Below, piece after piece: positions 1 to 11,689 of a stretch of DNA of 64,000 nt (position 1 is its first letter; each line of letters starts with the position of its first letter). This DNA is from Furcasterigmium furcatum. Its lineage: Eukaryota; Ascomycota; Sordariomycetes; Glomerellales; Plectosphaerellaceae. The position numbers were made by a program, and so were the translations under genes. A model generated the notes under the pieces. It was given only the letters and a program-made list of their open reading frames with translations. It made no database searches and was not told the origin of the DNA. Where the stretch lies: contig BCIA01000002.1 in assembly GCA_001599815.1 (NCBI GenBank), positions 3,817,626 through 3,881,625 on the forward strand, given 5' to 3'.

Positions 1-1844
1 TTTCCGTGAAGGTTGACAGCCGCGATGCAATTGGGTCGGGAGACTATAATGTTCTCGAGTTCAGCAAGAGACTCTCTGGGATCCTTGAAGCCAACCGGGT
101 GTGCGTCTGCGTGTGTTTGTTGAATCCCTGAAACCTTCCACCCACTCCAGAGAACTTGAAGAAGGGTTGTTTGCTTTCTCCGAGGGGCTGGTTGTGTGTT
201 TTGGTGTAGAACAGGCTGTATTCTCACACAAAACAAGAATTCAAAGATCAGTACACAGAGACAATCCGCTGTTCGTTTGTTCCTGGAATCTAAGAATCCG
301 CCAGGATTCTTCTCAAGAGACGTCCCAGCGGTTTCTCGCCGCATTCTCCCTTTCTGCCGCCCTGGCCACGAGTCTCTAGGGAGTGGCAAGTGTTTATCCG
401 CCCTTAGCCTGCTACCCGGAAGTCCCGGCATTCTTGGTTCACCTAGCTTGGCGGTTCAGGGTTCTCGCCAGATTCGGCTGTTCGACGTGACAAAGGACCA
501 ATCGGAGGTATGGCCGGGAAAGATCAGAGTACGTGCATGGTTCCAAGATCGGATCTCACACCATCATAAGATCTAATGCGACCTTAAACAAGGGGAGGAT
601 GATGGATGGTGTGGAGAATGACTGGGAGCGCGGAGGGCTGGTTTCCCCCCCAGTCCAGCTGGCTGGTGACATGAATTGAGCCTGGGTCCAACACGGCGAT
701 TGGCAAAGGCATGGAAAACACGCTGGAGTTTCCAACATCCTGTGTCCTGGAAGAGGGAGTCAGTATGGGACGCGAGGTGATGCTTGAGGCGGTCCGCAGC
801 CCAAACCCCTGGACTCGAGAAGTCATGAACTGGAACCGCATCGCTGCCCGGGCGATCCGACGCGTTGGAGTAGTCTAGCTGCAATGAGAAGGAAGAATGT
901 CATCGAGAGCAATATGTCTTCTAGACTGGTCTCACTGCCTCATGGCGGAGGACAAAGACGCGGGCCTTTGCTTCCAGATGCGCGGAGGTCTGTATGGGCT
1001 AGACTCGGGAACTCGGCGCGAGTAGAAAGGGACGGACCGACTCCTCACGTGATCAGATCCCTCAGCCACTGCCAGCCACTGTCAGTGGGCATGATCTTGG
1101 ATTCCCCTCCACGAAACAATCCCAATTCCACCATCGAGGATCGCATTGTAGCAGGCCAAGACGGAATACGACTTGGTCGCGACTGTCTCAGACCTGCCGG
1201 CCATGTCGACCAGCAGACTTCAGATCAAGCCTAAGAAAATCGAGATACCCTCTATCTCAATTGCAAGAAATCGAGATGGCCTCATTCTCAATTAGAGAGA
1301 ATCCAAGGGCAACGCATCTGGACGGCCACACAGGTGGACCGGCCATGTATTCTGTGACCCGCATGCCACGATACGAAGCACGCAAGGTGATCGTCGTCCA
1401 TCAATTCGCCCGTCTCACTCGTTCCAATCCTCAGCCGCTCATGCACCCGTTCGGTGCTGTCGCCTTCGCTTGACTGGGCTGATCAGGCCGGCCGGAACAG
1501 CTGTCATTGAAATAACTGGGTAATGCTGAGATATTCTCGGATGCTTGTCTCGCATCGTATCCAGGCACGTCTGCACCTACTGTAGCGCTTGCTGTGGCCC
1601 AGCATCCGACCAACGGGCAACCTTGTCCCAAGCTCCAGGCCTAGTGCCTCGCTGCTTTTAGCATCACAGTCAGTGACTCGACCGCTGGAGCTCGGTGGCT
1701 TAGCTTGCCCTTAGCCACCCCATCACATCTCACTGCTCCATTTTCAGGGGCCTATGGTGTAACTATCGTGTCATCATGAGCATCTTTTCTTCATTTCTTC
1801 ACACCTTAGTCCGGTCAACAAGCGGCAGATAAAAGAGCATCATC
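1..1844. other. intergenic, no gene supported
   Basis: Only short overlapping open frames on both strands, none with a recognisable domain or a chain of plausible exons. A small imperfect repeat lies at about 1238-1300, where 'aaatcgagat' and 'ctcaatt' each occur twice. Confidence 0.6.
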
Positions 1845-3381
1845 ATGAAGCTCAGATTCAAGGTGCAGACCACAGCACCGGATAAACAGGCTTCCAATCG
1901 AAAGCACCACGCGATGGCGGCGTCGTCGCAACTCACATTTGTCAACGTCGACTGCCCGACGCAGATCAAGAGTGAGACCACTCAACGAAAGATTCGCCGC
2001 CATGTCATGAAGGATATTGGCCGTTCTAGAAGAAGGCTTGCGGCTCATTCTCCACGCACAGGCCGAGGCGCCATCACGACGGTGTCCAGGTCTCTACCGC
2101 AGTCCATTCCGTCATATTGGGGCGAGGTCAAGGTCTGCATCAACTTCCAACGCCTCTTCTGGGCCATGGACATGGTATCTGAAGGGCTTCTGGCATTGGC
2201 GATGGCCGACTCGGCTCATGAATTCCGCGGCAAGCTGGACATGTGTCTCGACAATTCGTTGCGACAGAAACGGCAATCGGATCAGCCGAAATCACTGGAT
2301 TCAATGAAGGTGTACACGGAGTCACTCGGTCTCGTTCGCAAATCCATCGTTGCACCAGACAGTCGGGTCAGCCGCCATGCCATAATTGGTACCATCATTT
2401 GCTTGTCCATTTTCGACGTACGAAGACAATCTCCAGGAGCTCGGTAGTCCGGTCTTGCGCTGACTGGAGTAGATGCGTGTCCGCAATCGCGACAGATGGA
2501 CGATGCACATGAAAGGGCTGGAGAGGGTCGTCCAGCTCGGTGGCGGCGTGGAGGCACTCGACTCGTGTCCACCCATCCGCCAGTCCTTATTCATGTGAGA
2601 ATTCGCCTACCTCCTGTAACCCTTGGATTGTGGTGTTTTTACTGACCTTCTTCTGCTGGGTAGTGCCGATGTCCTCGGCTCACTGGTCAACGACTGCCCT
2701 CCGCGATTTCAGCTACCACGACATTCCTGCGCGCTGCCTCGTGCCAAACCATCTGATCTGCATTATGCGCAAAGACCCTTGCCACAATCTCGAGTAATGA
2801 GGCTGGCCTCGTCGCTCGATGAGACAGCACTCGCCATTGTCGAGAGCGCCCTGCACTCCGCCTCGCGGCTCGCAACGCTGCTCAATCACGCGTGGAATGC
2901 AAACCGGCTGACTTTGGACCTTCTCGTTCCAGTATGCAGCCTCACGCACGAGGCCTTGTCACTCCCGAGGATGACGGTCATGACACCAGTTTGTGCGGCC
3001 GTGGAATTAGTCCGGATATCCGTCCTCGCTCTGCTATCCACTGTGATAAGCACGACCTCCGGCGACACGCTGTATTGTGCCGCGAGTCGGAGAAGCCACG
3101 TGCGAAAAATGCTGACACACTGCGACGCCGGAGTCTGGGCTGGGTGGGTAGAGCTGAAGCTGTGGGTGCTCATCATCCAAACATTGATGGAGGCAGGCTC
3201 GGCCAGACTTTGGTTTCTGGGCGAGGTCATGAGCACCATGGCATCTCTGTCGCTGCAGTCTTGGGACGACTTGATGTCTTGCCTGCGTCAGGTTGTCTGG
3301 GTTGAAAAAGCGGCCATGCCAGAGATGGCGCTGCTCAGGGGCGACATCGAGGAGAGATTGGCACCCAGAACTTACGCATGA
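1845..3381 (+). CDS. transcription-factor-like protein without zinc cluster
   Basis: Three exons: 1845-2417, 2473-2594 and 2664-3381, 470 aa. The introns (55 and 69 nt) have GT/AG borders and CTGAC branch sites. The N-terminus holds the motif FVNVDCPTQIKS...RKIRRHVMKDIGRSRRR. This is typical of the fungal 'transcription factor-like' proteins whose remaining length is a helical Fungal_trans_2-type domain; here it includes MHMKGLERVVQLGGG and ADVLGSLVNDCPPRF. No Cys6 zinc cluster is present in the predicted protein or just upstream, so direct DNA binding is doubtful. An alternative in-frame start is at 1914, which has a better context and lies close to the conserved motif. The gene lies convergent with the SDR at 3460-4306. 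Role unknown; the family assignment rests on motif memory. Confidence 0.7.
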
Positions 3382-3459
3382 CAACGATATGGGGGGAGAA
3401 GAGGTTTTGCTATCTAGGTCATCTTACAATGGCAAGCCTTGTTCAACATCGTGGTCCTT

Positions 3460-4306
3460 CTATCGCGTAACTCCTCCATTGACACCAATGTACTGTCCCG
3501 TGATCCATCTGGATCTCTCGTTGACCAGGAGAAGCACAGCATCGCCAATGTCAGCGGCCGTCCCGGCACGGTTTTCTGCCCTCGTTATGGCTATCTCCGC
3601 AGCCATGAGCTCTTCCTCTTGTCCCTTTGGGTATATGTCCGTCAGAACCGGGCCGGGGGCCACGGAGTTGACAGTGATGCCTTTGCTCCGGCCGAGCTAT
3701 GAGAGAGGAAAATGAAGTCAGCCACGAGACATCTAAAAAGAAGAGGCAACGAGAACATACCTCATCGGCCCACGTCCATGTGAGATTGTCCAAAGCAGCC
3801 TTGGACGCCGCGTATGTCGAGATTGCCACGTTACCCCTCTTGGAGTTGGTAGAGCTGATGTTGATGATGCGGCCGCCGGGGAGCATGTGCGGAACAACGC
3901 TGTTGACCATGTAGAAGGGACCAAGGACGTTCAGCTGGAAGATCTTGGCCAGTTGGTTGACGTCCGGCTCGCCGGTGATCGGGGAGAAGAATGCGGTGCC
4001 GGCGTTGTTGACCAAGATGTCGATGTGGTCTGTCCTGAAACCTTCAAGGGTCTTGCTGACGAGGTCCCGGGCACCTTCGAGAGTATCTACGGCAGCTTGC
4101 ACGGCGATGGCCTGTCCGCCGGCTTCGCGCAAGGTTTCGCAGACGTTGGCGGCGCGGTCCCTGGTAGAGTTGGAGACGTAGTTGACGACGACGGAGGCGC
4201 CGCTGCGGGCTAACGCGAGGGCGATGCCGGCACCGATGCCGTTTTCACGGCCGGAGCCGGTGACAATGGCTACTTTGCCATGGAGGCTCAGAGAATCGGC
4301 GGTCAT
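3460..4306 (-). CDS. short-chain dehydrogenase/reductase (3-oxoacyl-ACP reductase-like)
   Basis: Two exons on the minus strand, 4306-3761 and 3696-3460, separated by a 64-nt intron; 260 aa, the usual size of a classical SDR. Seen directly: the cofactor motif TGSGRENGIG near residues 16-25, NNAG near 100, a catalytic Ser in INISSTNS, and the active-site YAASK. Exon 2 continues with the conserved GITVNSVAPGPV and ends in GQYIGVNGGVTR, the typical SDR C-terminus. This argues that the gene is complete and functional. It probably reduces a carbonyl or oxidises an alcohol with NAD(P)H; the substrate cannot be told from sequence. No signal peptide is visible, so it is probably cytosolic. It faces the regulator-like gene tail to tail with only about 80 bp between them. 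Confidence 0.88.
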
Positions 4307-6470
4307 TTCAAAGTGGAACTGATATCAAGTAGAAAGTCGAGTGGCGATGTACTGTTCCCATTGTATGAGAGATGTGAGCGATTTTTATACTTGTGCTCAT
4401 ACCACCTCTTGGTGTACTTGACATCGAATCAGGATAATAGCTACTTGAATCTGTTGAGGATGATCTGGCGGAGACAGAATTCTCATCATGCACGCACGGG
4501 GGTTCCATTCTGATGTTTGGACAAGTGAGAGTTGAAATTTCCTAATTAGGAAAACGGTGATGCGTCATTTGGCGGAGGCACTTTGGGCTCAAAGCGGGCG
4601 GGGCGCGCAGTTGTTCAGAGCAACAAGTCAGATTACTACCCATCATCGGAAGATAAACGTCTCAACATTTAGAAAGCATCCGAAGATAGCCTCTCGATTC
4701 TCGTGGTGGTTCTGCCCGAGGTGTCTGGTGTGGCTGAGGTTGGAGTGCGGTGCTCGTCGGAGCTCAGCTTAAAAGCAGCAAGGTTGCGGAAGGCATCGGG
4801 GCCATCCATCCATCTCAGGGGTTCTAGACCACCCCAGCAGGGTGTCGGCCACACACCGACGGGCCCTCCTCGCCTTCAATGCCCCCAAAGAGCTTAGCAG
4901 CGCCGTGGATTGGGTGAGTGGCTTTGTTCTCGGCTGTTGAAATCGTCGCCCAGAAATGTCTTCTCTCGGTGCCGGCAGTTTTCGCTGTCCCCCGGTCCTG
5001 GGGTTGCATCGACCATCTATTTTCGATTCTCCCTGGCATGATCGCCTTGCTTATGCCGACGTCAACCTTGGCGATCCCAGTCCTCTTATTAGACCTGACT
5101 CTCGGGGCGAGAGACTCGTCTCACTCGGAGAAGGAACGGCGTGGCAATGCTGTTGTCACACTTACTTTTCGGTCGTGGCATTCGTTACACGTGAATACGA
5201 AGCACGACTCTCGAGCTGAAGGTCCGACGGAGTAGCGGGCTGACATGTACACATTAGCGACTGGTGATGCGCACGAGTCGGGGATTCCGCCAGCACGCGG
5301 AGCCCGCGTCTGTGTCACAGGAGCATTTTTAGAGACGATTGGAGAAGTGAGCGCTCTGTCATCACGCGGGGAGTAGCGGTCGGGAGACTTGGGGGCCCGT
5401 CCGAGACATGTCTTGGGCCCAGGCTCAGGGCAGGGTTTCCAACGGCCTGTCGATCGCACAACGGACTGTCCACCAACTCCACGACACGAGGATCCTAATG
5501 ACACTCCTGAGCAGAGCGACCGTTATCTGACGCGAGGGAGACGCTTGTGCGCCTCGCAACGTGCGACATGGTCAGCTCTGCTGAGCATCGCATATCTTTG
5601 GCCCGACAGCTGAGCGGCACGAGAGCGCGCCACATGCCGCTGAAAAGCATGCGACAGCTCGGACGATCAACGGGCCAGCGCACCAAGAGGCGCTTTCAAT
5701 AGTCGGGACGACACGAGTCCAGGCTTGCAGCCCAGCTCCACGGCGGCCGAGACGTCGGTCCAGTCGGTCGACTGCATTAACCAGCTCGGTGGCTGTGAGC
5801 GCGCAGAGTTCCGACTATTGGTCCCCGGACCGGCAGTCTGGGCTCCCATCGCCCTAAAAACGAGCTGGCCGTTTAGCGTCCGGGCAACCAGAGCTTGAGC
5901 AAATGAGGTTTGGCAGAATCCCGCTGACCCGGGCAGGGCGAGCTTCTGTCCAGCTACTTCATGCGGGCACTAACCATGTCCGGCGGCGAAGTCCAGTTTG
6001 GGATCTGGAGTCCCCCAGATTCGGGTGCTAAGGATGTTCTGGTCCCCTGGTCGATCCCCGGCCTCAACCAGAGCTTGGGGACCAAGCTCTTCCCGAGTCC
6101 TTCTGGCTGGAACCTGGCCGGGCCGCTGTCTCTCATGGAGGCGTTGAACCCCTGGAGCTATGGCGCCATGAGTTGCTTCTCCGACACGCCCAGACCTCGG
6201 ACGTCGTGCTCTGCTGACCACCTCCTCGGGCTCCTCCTGGTGATACTGGGCATGAGTACCACTCGGGCCGAACTATGGACGAGGTATAAATACGCTGGGC
6301 GTCCTGACTTGGCACCTCGCTTGGAGCCTCATCCGTATTATCATCCCAACGTTCTCTCTCTTGGCTCAGGAACCAGGCAGGCATCGGGATATCACAGCCG
6401 TTTCCTGTCAACCCATCCCCTCCATTCCTCTCCCCACACACATCCACGCCTTCAACGGCTCTCACATACC
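4307..6470. other. intergenic between SDR and peroxidase
   Basis: About 2.2 kb without a convincing gene. An open frame runs in phase with the peroxidase from 5961, but its first 170 codons look like no protein family and precede the signal peptide, so I read them as promoter and 5' leader. A TATA box sits at 6285. The last 60 bases before the ATG are pyrimidine-rich, as in highly expressed fungal genes. Confidence 0.6.
6285..6292 (+). promoter_or_regulatory. TATA box of the peroxidase gene
   Basis: TATAAATA lies 186 bp upstream of the chosen ATG at 6471, followed by a CT-rich leader. Its position supports the start at 6471 rather than the in-frame ATG at 5961. Confidence 0.6.
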
Positions 6471-7787
6471 ATGCATCTTTCCACATTCCTGACAGCCACC
6501 CTGGCCTTGGCCTCCGTGCCGGCCACCCTGGGCTACCCGGGTATGGGCAAGACTCTCCAGGATATCCGAAGCCGCCAGGCCGAGGATGGGGCCGATGAGG
6601 GCGACTCTTTCGAGCTCCTCGGCGACCTCATCACACTACCAGACGACAAGCTCACCAAGGTGGGCAAGGATGTCAAGGACCTGCTACTCGGCAAGGGCAA
6701 CCCCGAGTCGAACGAGGTCTACAAGAACGTCCCGGCCAAGAACAGCAAGCAGTGCAAGGCCGACCCCTGCTGCATCTGGTCGTACATCTCTCAAGAGATG
6801 TACGGCTTCATGCGCGGTTCCTCCGGCCGTTGCACCAAATGGGCGCGTTTCGCCGTCCGACTCGGCTTCCACGATGCCGGCACCTGGTCCAAGGCCACGG
6901 CCGACCAGGGTGGCGGCGCCGACGGCAGCATCATCCTGAGCAAGACGGAGCTGAGCCGCGGCTCGAACCGCGGTCTCGAACAGATTGGCGTCAGGTTCCA
7001 ACAGATGTACGACAAGTACCGTGGCCAGGGCTGGGACATCACCATGGCCGACCTCATCCAGGTCGGCGCCAACGTTGCCGCCGTCACCTGCCCTCTCGGC
7101 CCTCGCACGAGGACATTCGTCGGCCGCAAGGACAGCTCGAAGGCCGCCCCCGAAGGCCTCCTCCCCGACGTCAACTCCGACGCCGACACCCTCATCAAGC
7201 TCTTCCGCGACAAGACCATCGGCCCCCACGGCCTCGTCTCCCTCGTCGGAGCGCACACCACGAGCCAGCAGCACTTCGTCAACGAATCCCGCGCCGGCGA
7301 CCCCCAGGACAGCACCCCCGGTGTGTGGGACGTCAAGTTCTACCCCGAGACGACGGGCAAGGCGCCCAAGAGGGTGTTCAAGTTCCAGAGCGATGTCGTG
7401 CTCTCCCAGCACCCCGAGACCGCCAAGGAGTGGAAGGAGTTCTCTGGCAAGGGCGGCCAGGAGCACTGGAACGAGGACTACGCGCGCGAGTACATCCGCC
7501 TCTCCCTCCTCGGCGTCGACAACATCAACACCCTCACCGAGTGCACCAAGGTCCTGCCGGCCGCGACCAGGGCCTACAAGGCGCCCGACCAGAAGAAGAT
7601 CGACAAGTGGCTCATCACCGGCCCCGACGTCAAGGGCAAGACCAAGACCCTCGTCGACTCCATCGCCGCGGACCTCTTCGAAGGTGGCGTTGTCGGCGTC
7701 GACCTGCCCGCCTCGGTTGTTTCTGTCGCCATTGCCGTTGGCACCGAGCAGCCCGCGCCCGCCAGCAACGACCAGCCCCCGGCGTAA
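6471..7787 (+). CDS. secreted class II-type heme peroxidase (AA2-like, ligninase-related)
   Basis: Intronless, 438 aa from ATG 6471. Residues 1-20 form a signal peptide (MHLSTFLTATLALASVPATL). The heme-peroxidase core follows. A Cys-rich start (KQCKADPCCIW) leads to the distal helix VRLGFHDAGTW with the catalytic Arg and His, then the calcium-binding stretch GGGADGSII. The proximal helix LVSLVGAHTTSQQ carries the heme-ligand His. The fold and Cys pattern match fungal class II peroxidases of the manganese/lignin/versatile type, as found in many ascomycetes. The Mn-binding or exposed catalytic Trp residues that would tell subtypes apart cannot be assigned without an alignment. Expected role: extracellular one-electron oxidation with H2O2. 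The C-terminal tail is rich in Ala and Pro. Confidence 0.85.
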   Translation: MHLSTFLTATLALASVPATLGYPGMGKTLQDIRSRQAEDGADEGDSFELLGDLITLPDDKLTKVGKDVKDLLLGKGNPESNEVYKNVPAKNSKQCKADPCCIWSYISQEMYGFMRGSSGRCTKWARFAVRLGFHDAGTWSKATADQGGGADGSIILSKTELSRGSNRGLEQIGVRFQQMYDKYRGQGWDITMADLIQVGANVAAVTCPLGPRTRTFVGRKDSSKAAPEGLLPDVNSDADTLIKLFRDKTIGPHGLVSLVGAHTTSQQHFVNESRAGDPQDSTPGVWDVKFYPETTGKAPKRVFKFQSDVVLSQHPETAKEWKEFSGKGGQEHWNEDYAREYIRLSLLGVDNINTLTECTKVLPAATRAYKAPDQKKIDKWLITGPDVKGKTKTLVDSIAADLFEGGVVGVDLPASVVSVAIAVGTEQPAPASNDQPPA

Positions 7788-8337
7788 CATCCCACGCGGT
7801 GAAGTGCGAGAGGCCGCATGGAATAATGAAGACACGAGTTCGATTTCGGTGTTGGGGCGCTCAGAGCTGCATCTTTTTCTGTTTCTCAGACCAGCATATC
7901 ATATGGCGCGGTTGAGCGACAAAAGCCTCCTCGGTGGGACATGGAGTTGAGGCACGATACCTATTGTTAATACCCTAATCCAATGATACTTGATACCCAA
8001 GCTATTTGTGAGGTCCCATTTACTCATCGTGCCAACAACTACAGCACGATAGTGATTAATGCACGGATCAAAGTCCACTTAGCCTGCAGCAGTCAGCACC
8101 GAGACCTGCAACTAGGCGATCACTGATCTGCTGGGCCGTCCCTCGTTGGTTGCGAGGAATCTTGGCTCGTCTGAAGGCGCGGCATTCTGCATGAAGATGC
8201 GCGGATACCGTGGATGTTCCATGTCCCCGATCCTTCTATGGGTCGGCTGCTGGGAATAAAAGGCGGGAGTGCCCTCGGCGATCCTGCGAGCAGCACATGA
8301 GAATGGAGGACCTGAGAAGTTCTGGCGTCAAGACAAC
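7788..8337. other. intergenic
   Basis: Contains the peroxidase 3' region and the leader of the P450 gene. No gene, repeat or RNA is apparent. Confidence 0.6.
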
Positions 8338-10130
8338 ATGTCTGCCGCTGATAAGACGACCGCACTGCTCGAGGATCGCGCCTCCATTGTGGCGTCCAAG
8401 TCGCCGACGCTGCTTTTCGTGGTGATCCCCATTTTCACGTATTTATTTTGGATTCTCTGGGTCTATTCCTCTTCCCCATTGAGGAAATACCCAGGACCGG
8501 TCCTCTCCGGTAAGACTTCTATCGTCAAGCCCCTCACACAGCCTCACACCACGCCATTCCCTCGACTGGAAATCTCCAATGGACTCAATCTGATCACGCC
8601 ATGCAGGATTCACGCGGTTATGGTATCTCTATCAAGCATGGACCGGAGACTCGCACCTCGAACTGGAGAGGCTACACAAGAAGCACGGCCCGATCGTGAG
8701 GATTTCTCCAGACGTGCTCGACATTGACATCCCGGAGATGATCAAGGTCATCTACAGTAGCAAGGAGGACTGGCACAAAGTTTGTGCATCCAGAAGCTCC
8801 CAAAAGGCTACGGGCTAACCGGGCGCAGACCGAGTTCTACCACTCCAGCAGCACCATCATCGACGGCAATATCACTTACAACCTCTTCAGCGAGAGTGAT
8901 CCCGTAACACACGCGAAAATGCGAAAGCCCATCGCGCAGCACTACTCGCCCGCCTCCATGACGAGACAGGAGCCGCATATGGACAAGATCATCAACAAGC
9001 TCTGCCGCGAGCTGGAGTCCCGCTTCATGAAGGGCGCTGGGATGGGCGAAATCTGTGATCTGGGGAAGTGGGTTTCCTTTTGTAAGTGATTTCTGGGTCG
9101 CCAGCTCGCTACTCGCAATCTCTGATGCTGCTTCAGACACTTGGGACGTTGTCGGCGCGGTGACATTCTCCCAGCCCATCGGCTACCTCGACAAAGGCTA
9201 TGATTTCGACGGCACCCTCAGCAACGCCGACAAGTCATCGGACTACTTTGCCCTGGTCGGCACTATGCCATGGCTGGATCACGTCCTCGACAAGAATCCG
9301 ATCTATAGAATCGGCCCTCCCAACCTCAACACTGTCGTCGGCATCGCAATCCAGCGCATGACCGACCGCTTCCAGGGCGCAGACGGAGAACACCACGACC
9401 CGGAGACCCCTGACTTTCTGGACAAGTTCATCGAGGCGAAGAACGCGAACCCGGAGGTGAGCGATGGGCTGCTCATCGCCTGGCTACTGGCGAACCTGGT
9501 GGCTGGCGCCGACACGACTTCCATCACCATCCGCAACGTCCTGGCAACGTCCTGTACTTCTCGCTCCGTGATCAACGGGTATGGAAAAAGTTGACCGAGG
9601 AAGTCCGCCGCGAAATCCCGCACTATGAGGTACCTGCGTCGTACAAGCAGTCCCGGGCGATTCCCTACGTCGACGCGGTCGTCCGTGAAGCGACGCGCAT
9701 GCTTCCGGGCGTGGCCATGACCATGGAGCGGTACGTCCCGCCGGGAGGGTACACCCTTCCGAACGGCGATTTTCTGCCCCCTGGAACCAAGGTCGGGATG
9801 AGCCCATACATCACAAACAGAAACAAGGCCATCTATGGTGAGGATTCGTCGGAGTTCCGGCCCGAGAGGTGGCTACAGGGAGCGGATGAGTCCGAGGAGG
9901 ACTATCAAGCGAGGCTGGCTGAGATGAACAAGGCGGACCTGTCTTTTGGGGCCGGCGCCCGTGTCTGTCTCGGGAAATACATGGGACTTTTCCAGACGTA
10001 CAAGGTCCTGACGACGCTTGTTACGCTGTATGACATTGAGCTGGCTACTGATAAGGAGTGGAAAGTTACCAACAGCTGGTTCCCGCGGCAGGAGGGGTTG
10101 GAAGTTAGAATGAGACATAGGGAGGAATAG
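8338..10130 (+). pseudogene. cytochrome P450 (pisatin-demethylase-like) with a frameshift
   Basis: Exons 8338-8509, 8607-8779, 8829-9081 and 9137 onward, with introns of 97, 49 and 55 nt. The N-terminus carries a membrane anchor (LLFVVIPIFTYLFWILWVY) and a KYPGPVLSG hinge. Exon 4 has the I-helix AGADTTS. Downstream come the K-helix EATR, FRPERW and the heme loop FGAGARVCLG. All P450 landmarks are therefore present. However, the frame is lost between the I- and K-helices: an 11-bp tandem duplication at 9535-9554 moves the reading frame, and translation would stop at 9592-9594. Downstream coding resumes in another frame to 10130. Without the extra 11 bases the gene would encode 526 aa, a normal P450 length. 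Either a recent pseudogene or an assembly error. Reading starts at 8338; an in-frame ATG lies at 8269. Confidence 0.8.
9535..9554 (+). repeat. 11-bp tandem duplication inside P450 exon
   Basis: The unit aacgtcctggc is followed directly by aacgtcctg, and coding sense continues in a new frame after it. The duplication accounts exactly for the frame change. Confidence 0.8.
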
Positions 10131-10388
10131 ATTGAAGGAGCAGCGATGCGTCTAGTGCAGTATAGACGGCAGAGCAGAGCATGTGGGTTGAGGAGGGCAA
10201 GCTACTGGCCAAAGAACATGAAATCAAAGTAACAATTCAACGGTAATGGACGAGATTTGGTTGCCTCGAAGCGTCTCCCCTCATTCTCTCATCCGCATAA
10301 GAGACCGCCCAATCCTTGAACTGGCCGATATCGAATGTCTGAACCCGCCTATTCCTCTGGAGGGTCAAGATGGAGTTCTCAGCCCATC

Positions 10389-10709
10389 TTACAACAGCCT
10401 ATACGGTATCTGTCCAACAACAGCAACCCCGAGTAGCTTAGAACCAGCAGTAGGCTGAGGATCGGCATCATCCTTATTCTGGACCCACCAGTCCATAGGA
10501 GGGTTGTTCATTCGAAACGTGACGGTGTTGATTTTGCTTGCGTTGGTATGGAGCTTCACAGGTCCAGCAGTCTCGTCCTTTGCTGTGTTCGGGCATGAAG
10601 GTGAGAGCCCAGTGGAAAGCCTCATAGCCCACCTAGCGGAAAACTCGCCGCCTGTGTCCTTCAGAAAAGGCATCTCGATAGTACAATTCACGATTTCACG
10701 CAGTTCCAA
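10389..10709 (-). CDS. small hypothetical protein
   Basis: An open frame of 106 codons with no recognised domain and no signal peptide. Its composition is protein-like (for example RMNNPPMDWWVQNKDDADPQP) but it lacks any motif that would prove coding. It lies between the P450 and the APH-like gene, close to the latter and in the same orientation. It could be a real orphan gene, a remnant or chance. Confidence 0.2.
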   Translation of the reverse strand: MELREIVNCTIEMPFLKDTGGEFSARWAMRLSTGLSPSCPNTAKDETAGPVKLHTNASKINTVTFRMNNPPMDWWVQNKDDADPQPTAGSKLLGVAVVGQIPYRLL

Positions 10710-10765
10710 GATATGATTTGAGACCAGACCCGGCAGTGCTTAGTCGAGGCGAGTGGTGAAGCAAG

Positions 10766-11689
10766 TTAATGTCTCGAAGCCAGGGCCAAAGACCACAAGT
10801 CTGTCAACTGACGGCCTCTTCTTGCATCCAACCAGTTCTCTGAAGGGTCTGAGCCCTTGTGCTCGAATCTAGTCCCATCACGGAAGGACGACCCAGAGCG
10901 TGTGCCCGGCTCCGGCAGCATCCTCCAGAGGGTGCGTTCTGCGGTGAGCTCCGTCTCGTACGAGGGGAGAGCAACACGAAGGTACTCCTCCCAGTCTTCG
11001 CCCGAGAAGTAGTTATAATGCGCCTTCGCAAACTCCCAGTATTCCGGATACCATCCTGCGAAGCCCCAATCAATGATGGCAGCAACTCGCCCACGCCGAA
11101 TGATGATGTTTCTCGGGGCCAGGTCTGCATGCGTGAAACAAGTCCGATAACGGCTTGTATGCGTTGTAGCCACTTCTCGACCGAGACAGGCTTCGACATC
11201 TTCCATGAGCAAGTGCTTTCGTGCTAAAGAATGGAAGTCGTGCTGGTTCATAGGACCAAAGAAACGAAATCCGATGCGGCAGTCATAGGCGGGATTCTGA
11301 AGAGCTGAGCAGACTATATCCTGCGCTGGGGGTGGAAGCTCCCGGAGAGAAGACAGATACTGCTTGATGTCTGCGAAAATGGTATTCCTCTCTTCTGGCG
11401 ACAAGCCGGCCCAGGCGGTATCGAGGGTGTCGCCGTGAACGTACGGCATCTCAAGATAGATGTAGCCATTGCTTTCGGTATGAATGGCATAGATTCTAGG
11501 CACTGGAATCGTGGTGTGCGAGGCGACGTATCGCAGAGCCTCGATTTCGGGGGGATCGCATGGCCCCTTGATGATGCGATTCCAGCTGACTCTCACGGTC
11601 TTGGGACCAACAGGACGGAAGAGCAGATTGCCGAGCCAGAGTCGCAGTCGGAACGGGAAAAGCGCTCCGATACTGATGGATTGACCCAT
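10766..11689 (-). CDS. APH-fold phosphotransferase-like protein
   Basis: Intronless, 307 aa, start at 11689. The kinase-like landmarks of the aminoglycoside-phosphotransferase (APH/choline kinase) fold are visible. The N-lobe has EIEALRYV...IPVPRIYA and YIYLEMPYVHGDTLD. The catalytic loop is FTHADLAPRNIII (His-x-Asp, then Asn), and the metal-binding segment is AAIIDWGFAGWYPEYWEFAK. In fungi such genes are abundant and mostly of unknown substrate; actual antibiotic phosphorylation should not be assumed. The N-terminus (MGQSISIGALFPFRLRLWLG) contains a short hydrophobic stretch that is weak as a signal peptide. The C-terminus looks complete. Confidence 0.8.
   Translation of the reverse strand: MGQSISIGALFPFRLRLWLGNLLFRPVGPKTVRVSWNRIIKGPCDPPEIEALRYVASHTTIPVPRIYAIHTESNGYIYLEMPYVHGDTLDTAWAGLSPEERNTIFADIKQYLSSLRELPPPAQDIVCSALQNPAYDCRIGFRFFGPMNQHDFHSLARKHLLMEDVEACLGREVATTHTSRYRTCFTHADLAPRNIIIRRGRVAAIIDWGFAGWYPEYWEFAKAHYNYFSGEDWEEYLRVALPSYETELTAERTLWRMLPEPGTRSGSSFRDGTRFEHKGSDPSENWLDARRGRQLTDLWSLALASRH

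Noticed and set aside
5961..6470. In-frame N-terminal extension of the peroxidase
   Set aside because: Would bury the signal peptide and runs through the TATA box at 6285.
6684..7835. 383-codon open frame antisense to the peroxidase
   Set aside because: High-GC third-position shadow; Gly/Val/Ala/Asp-rich sequence without any domain, opposite an intact enzyme.
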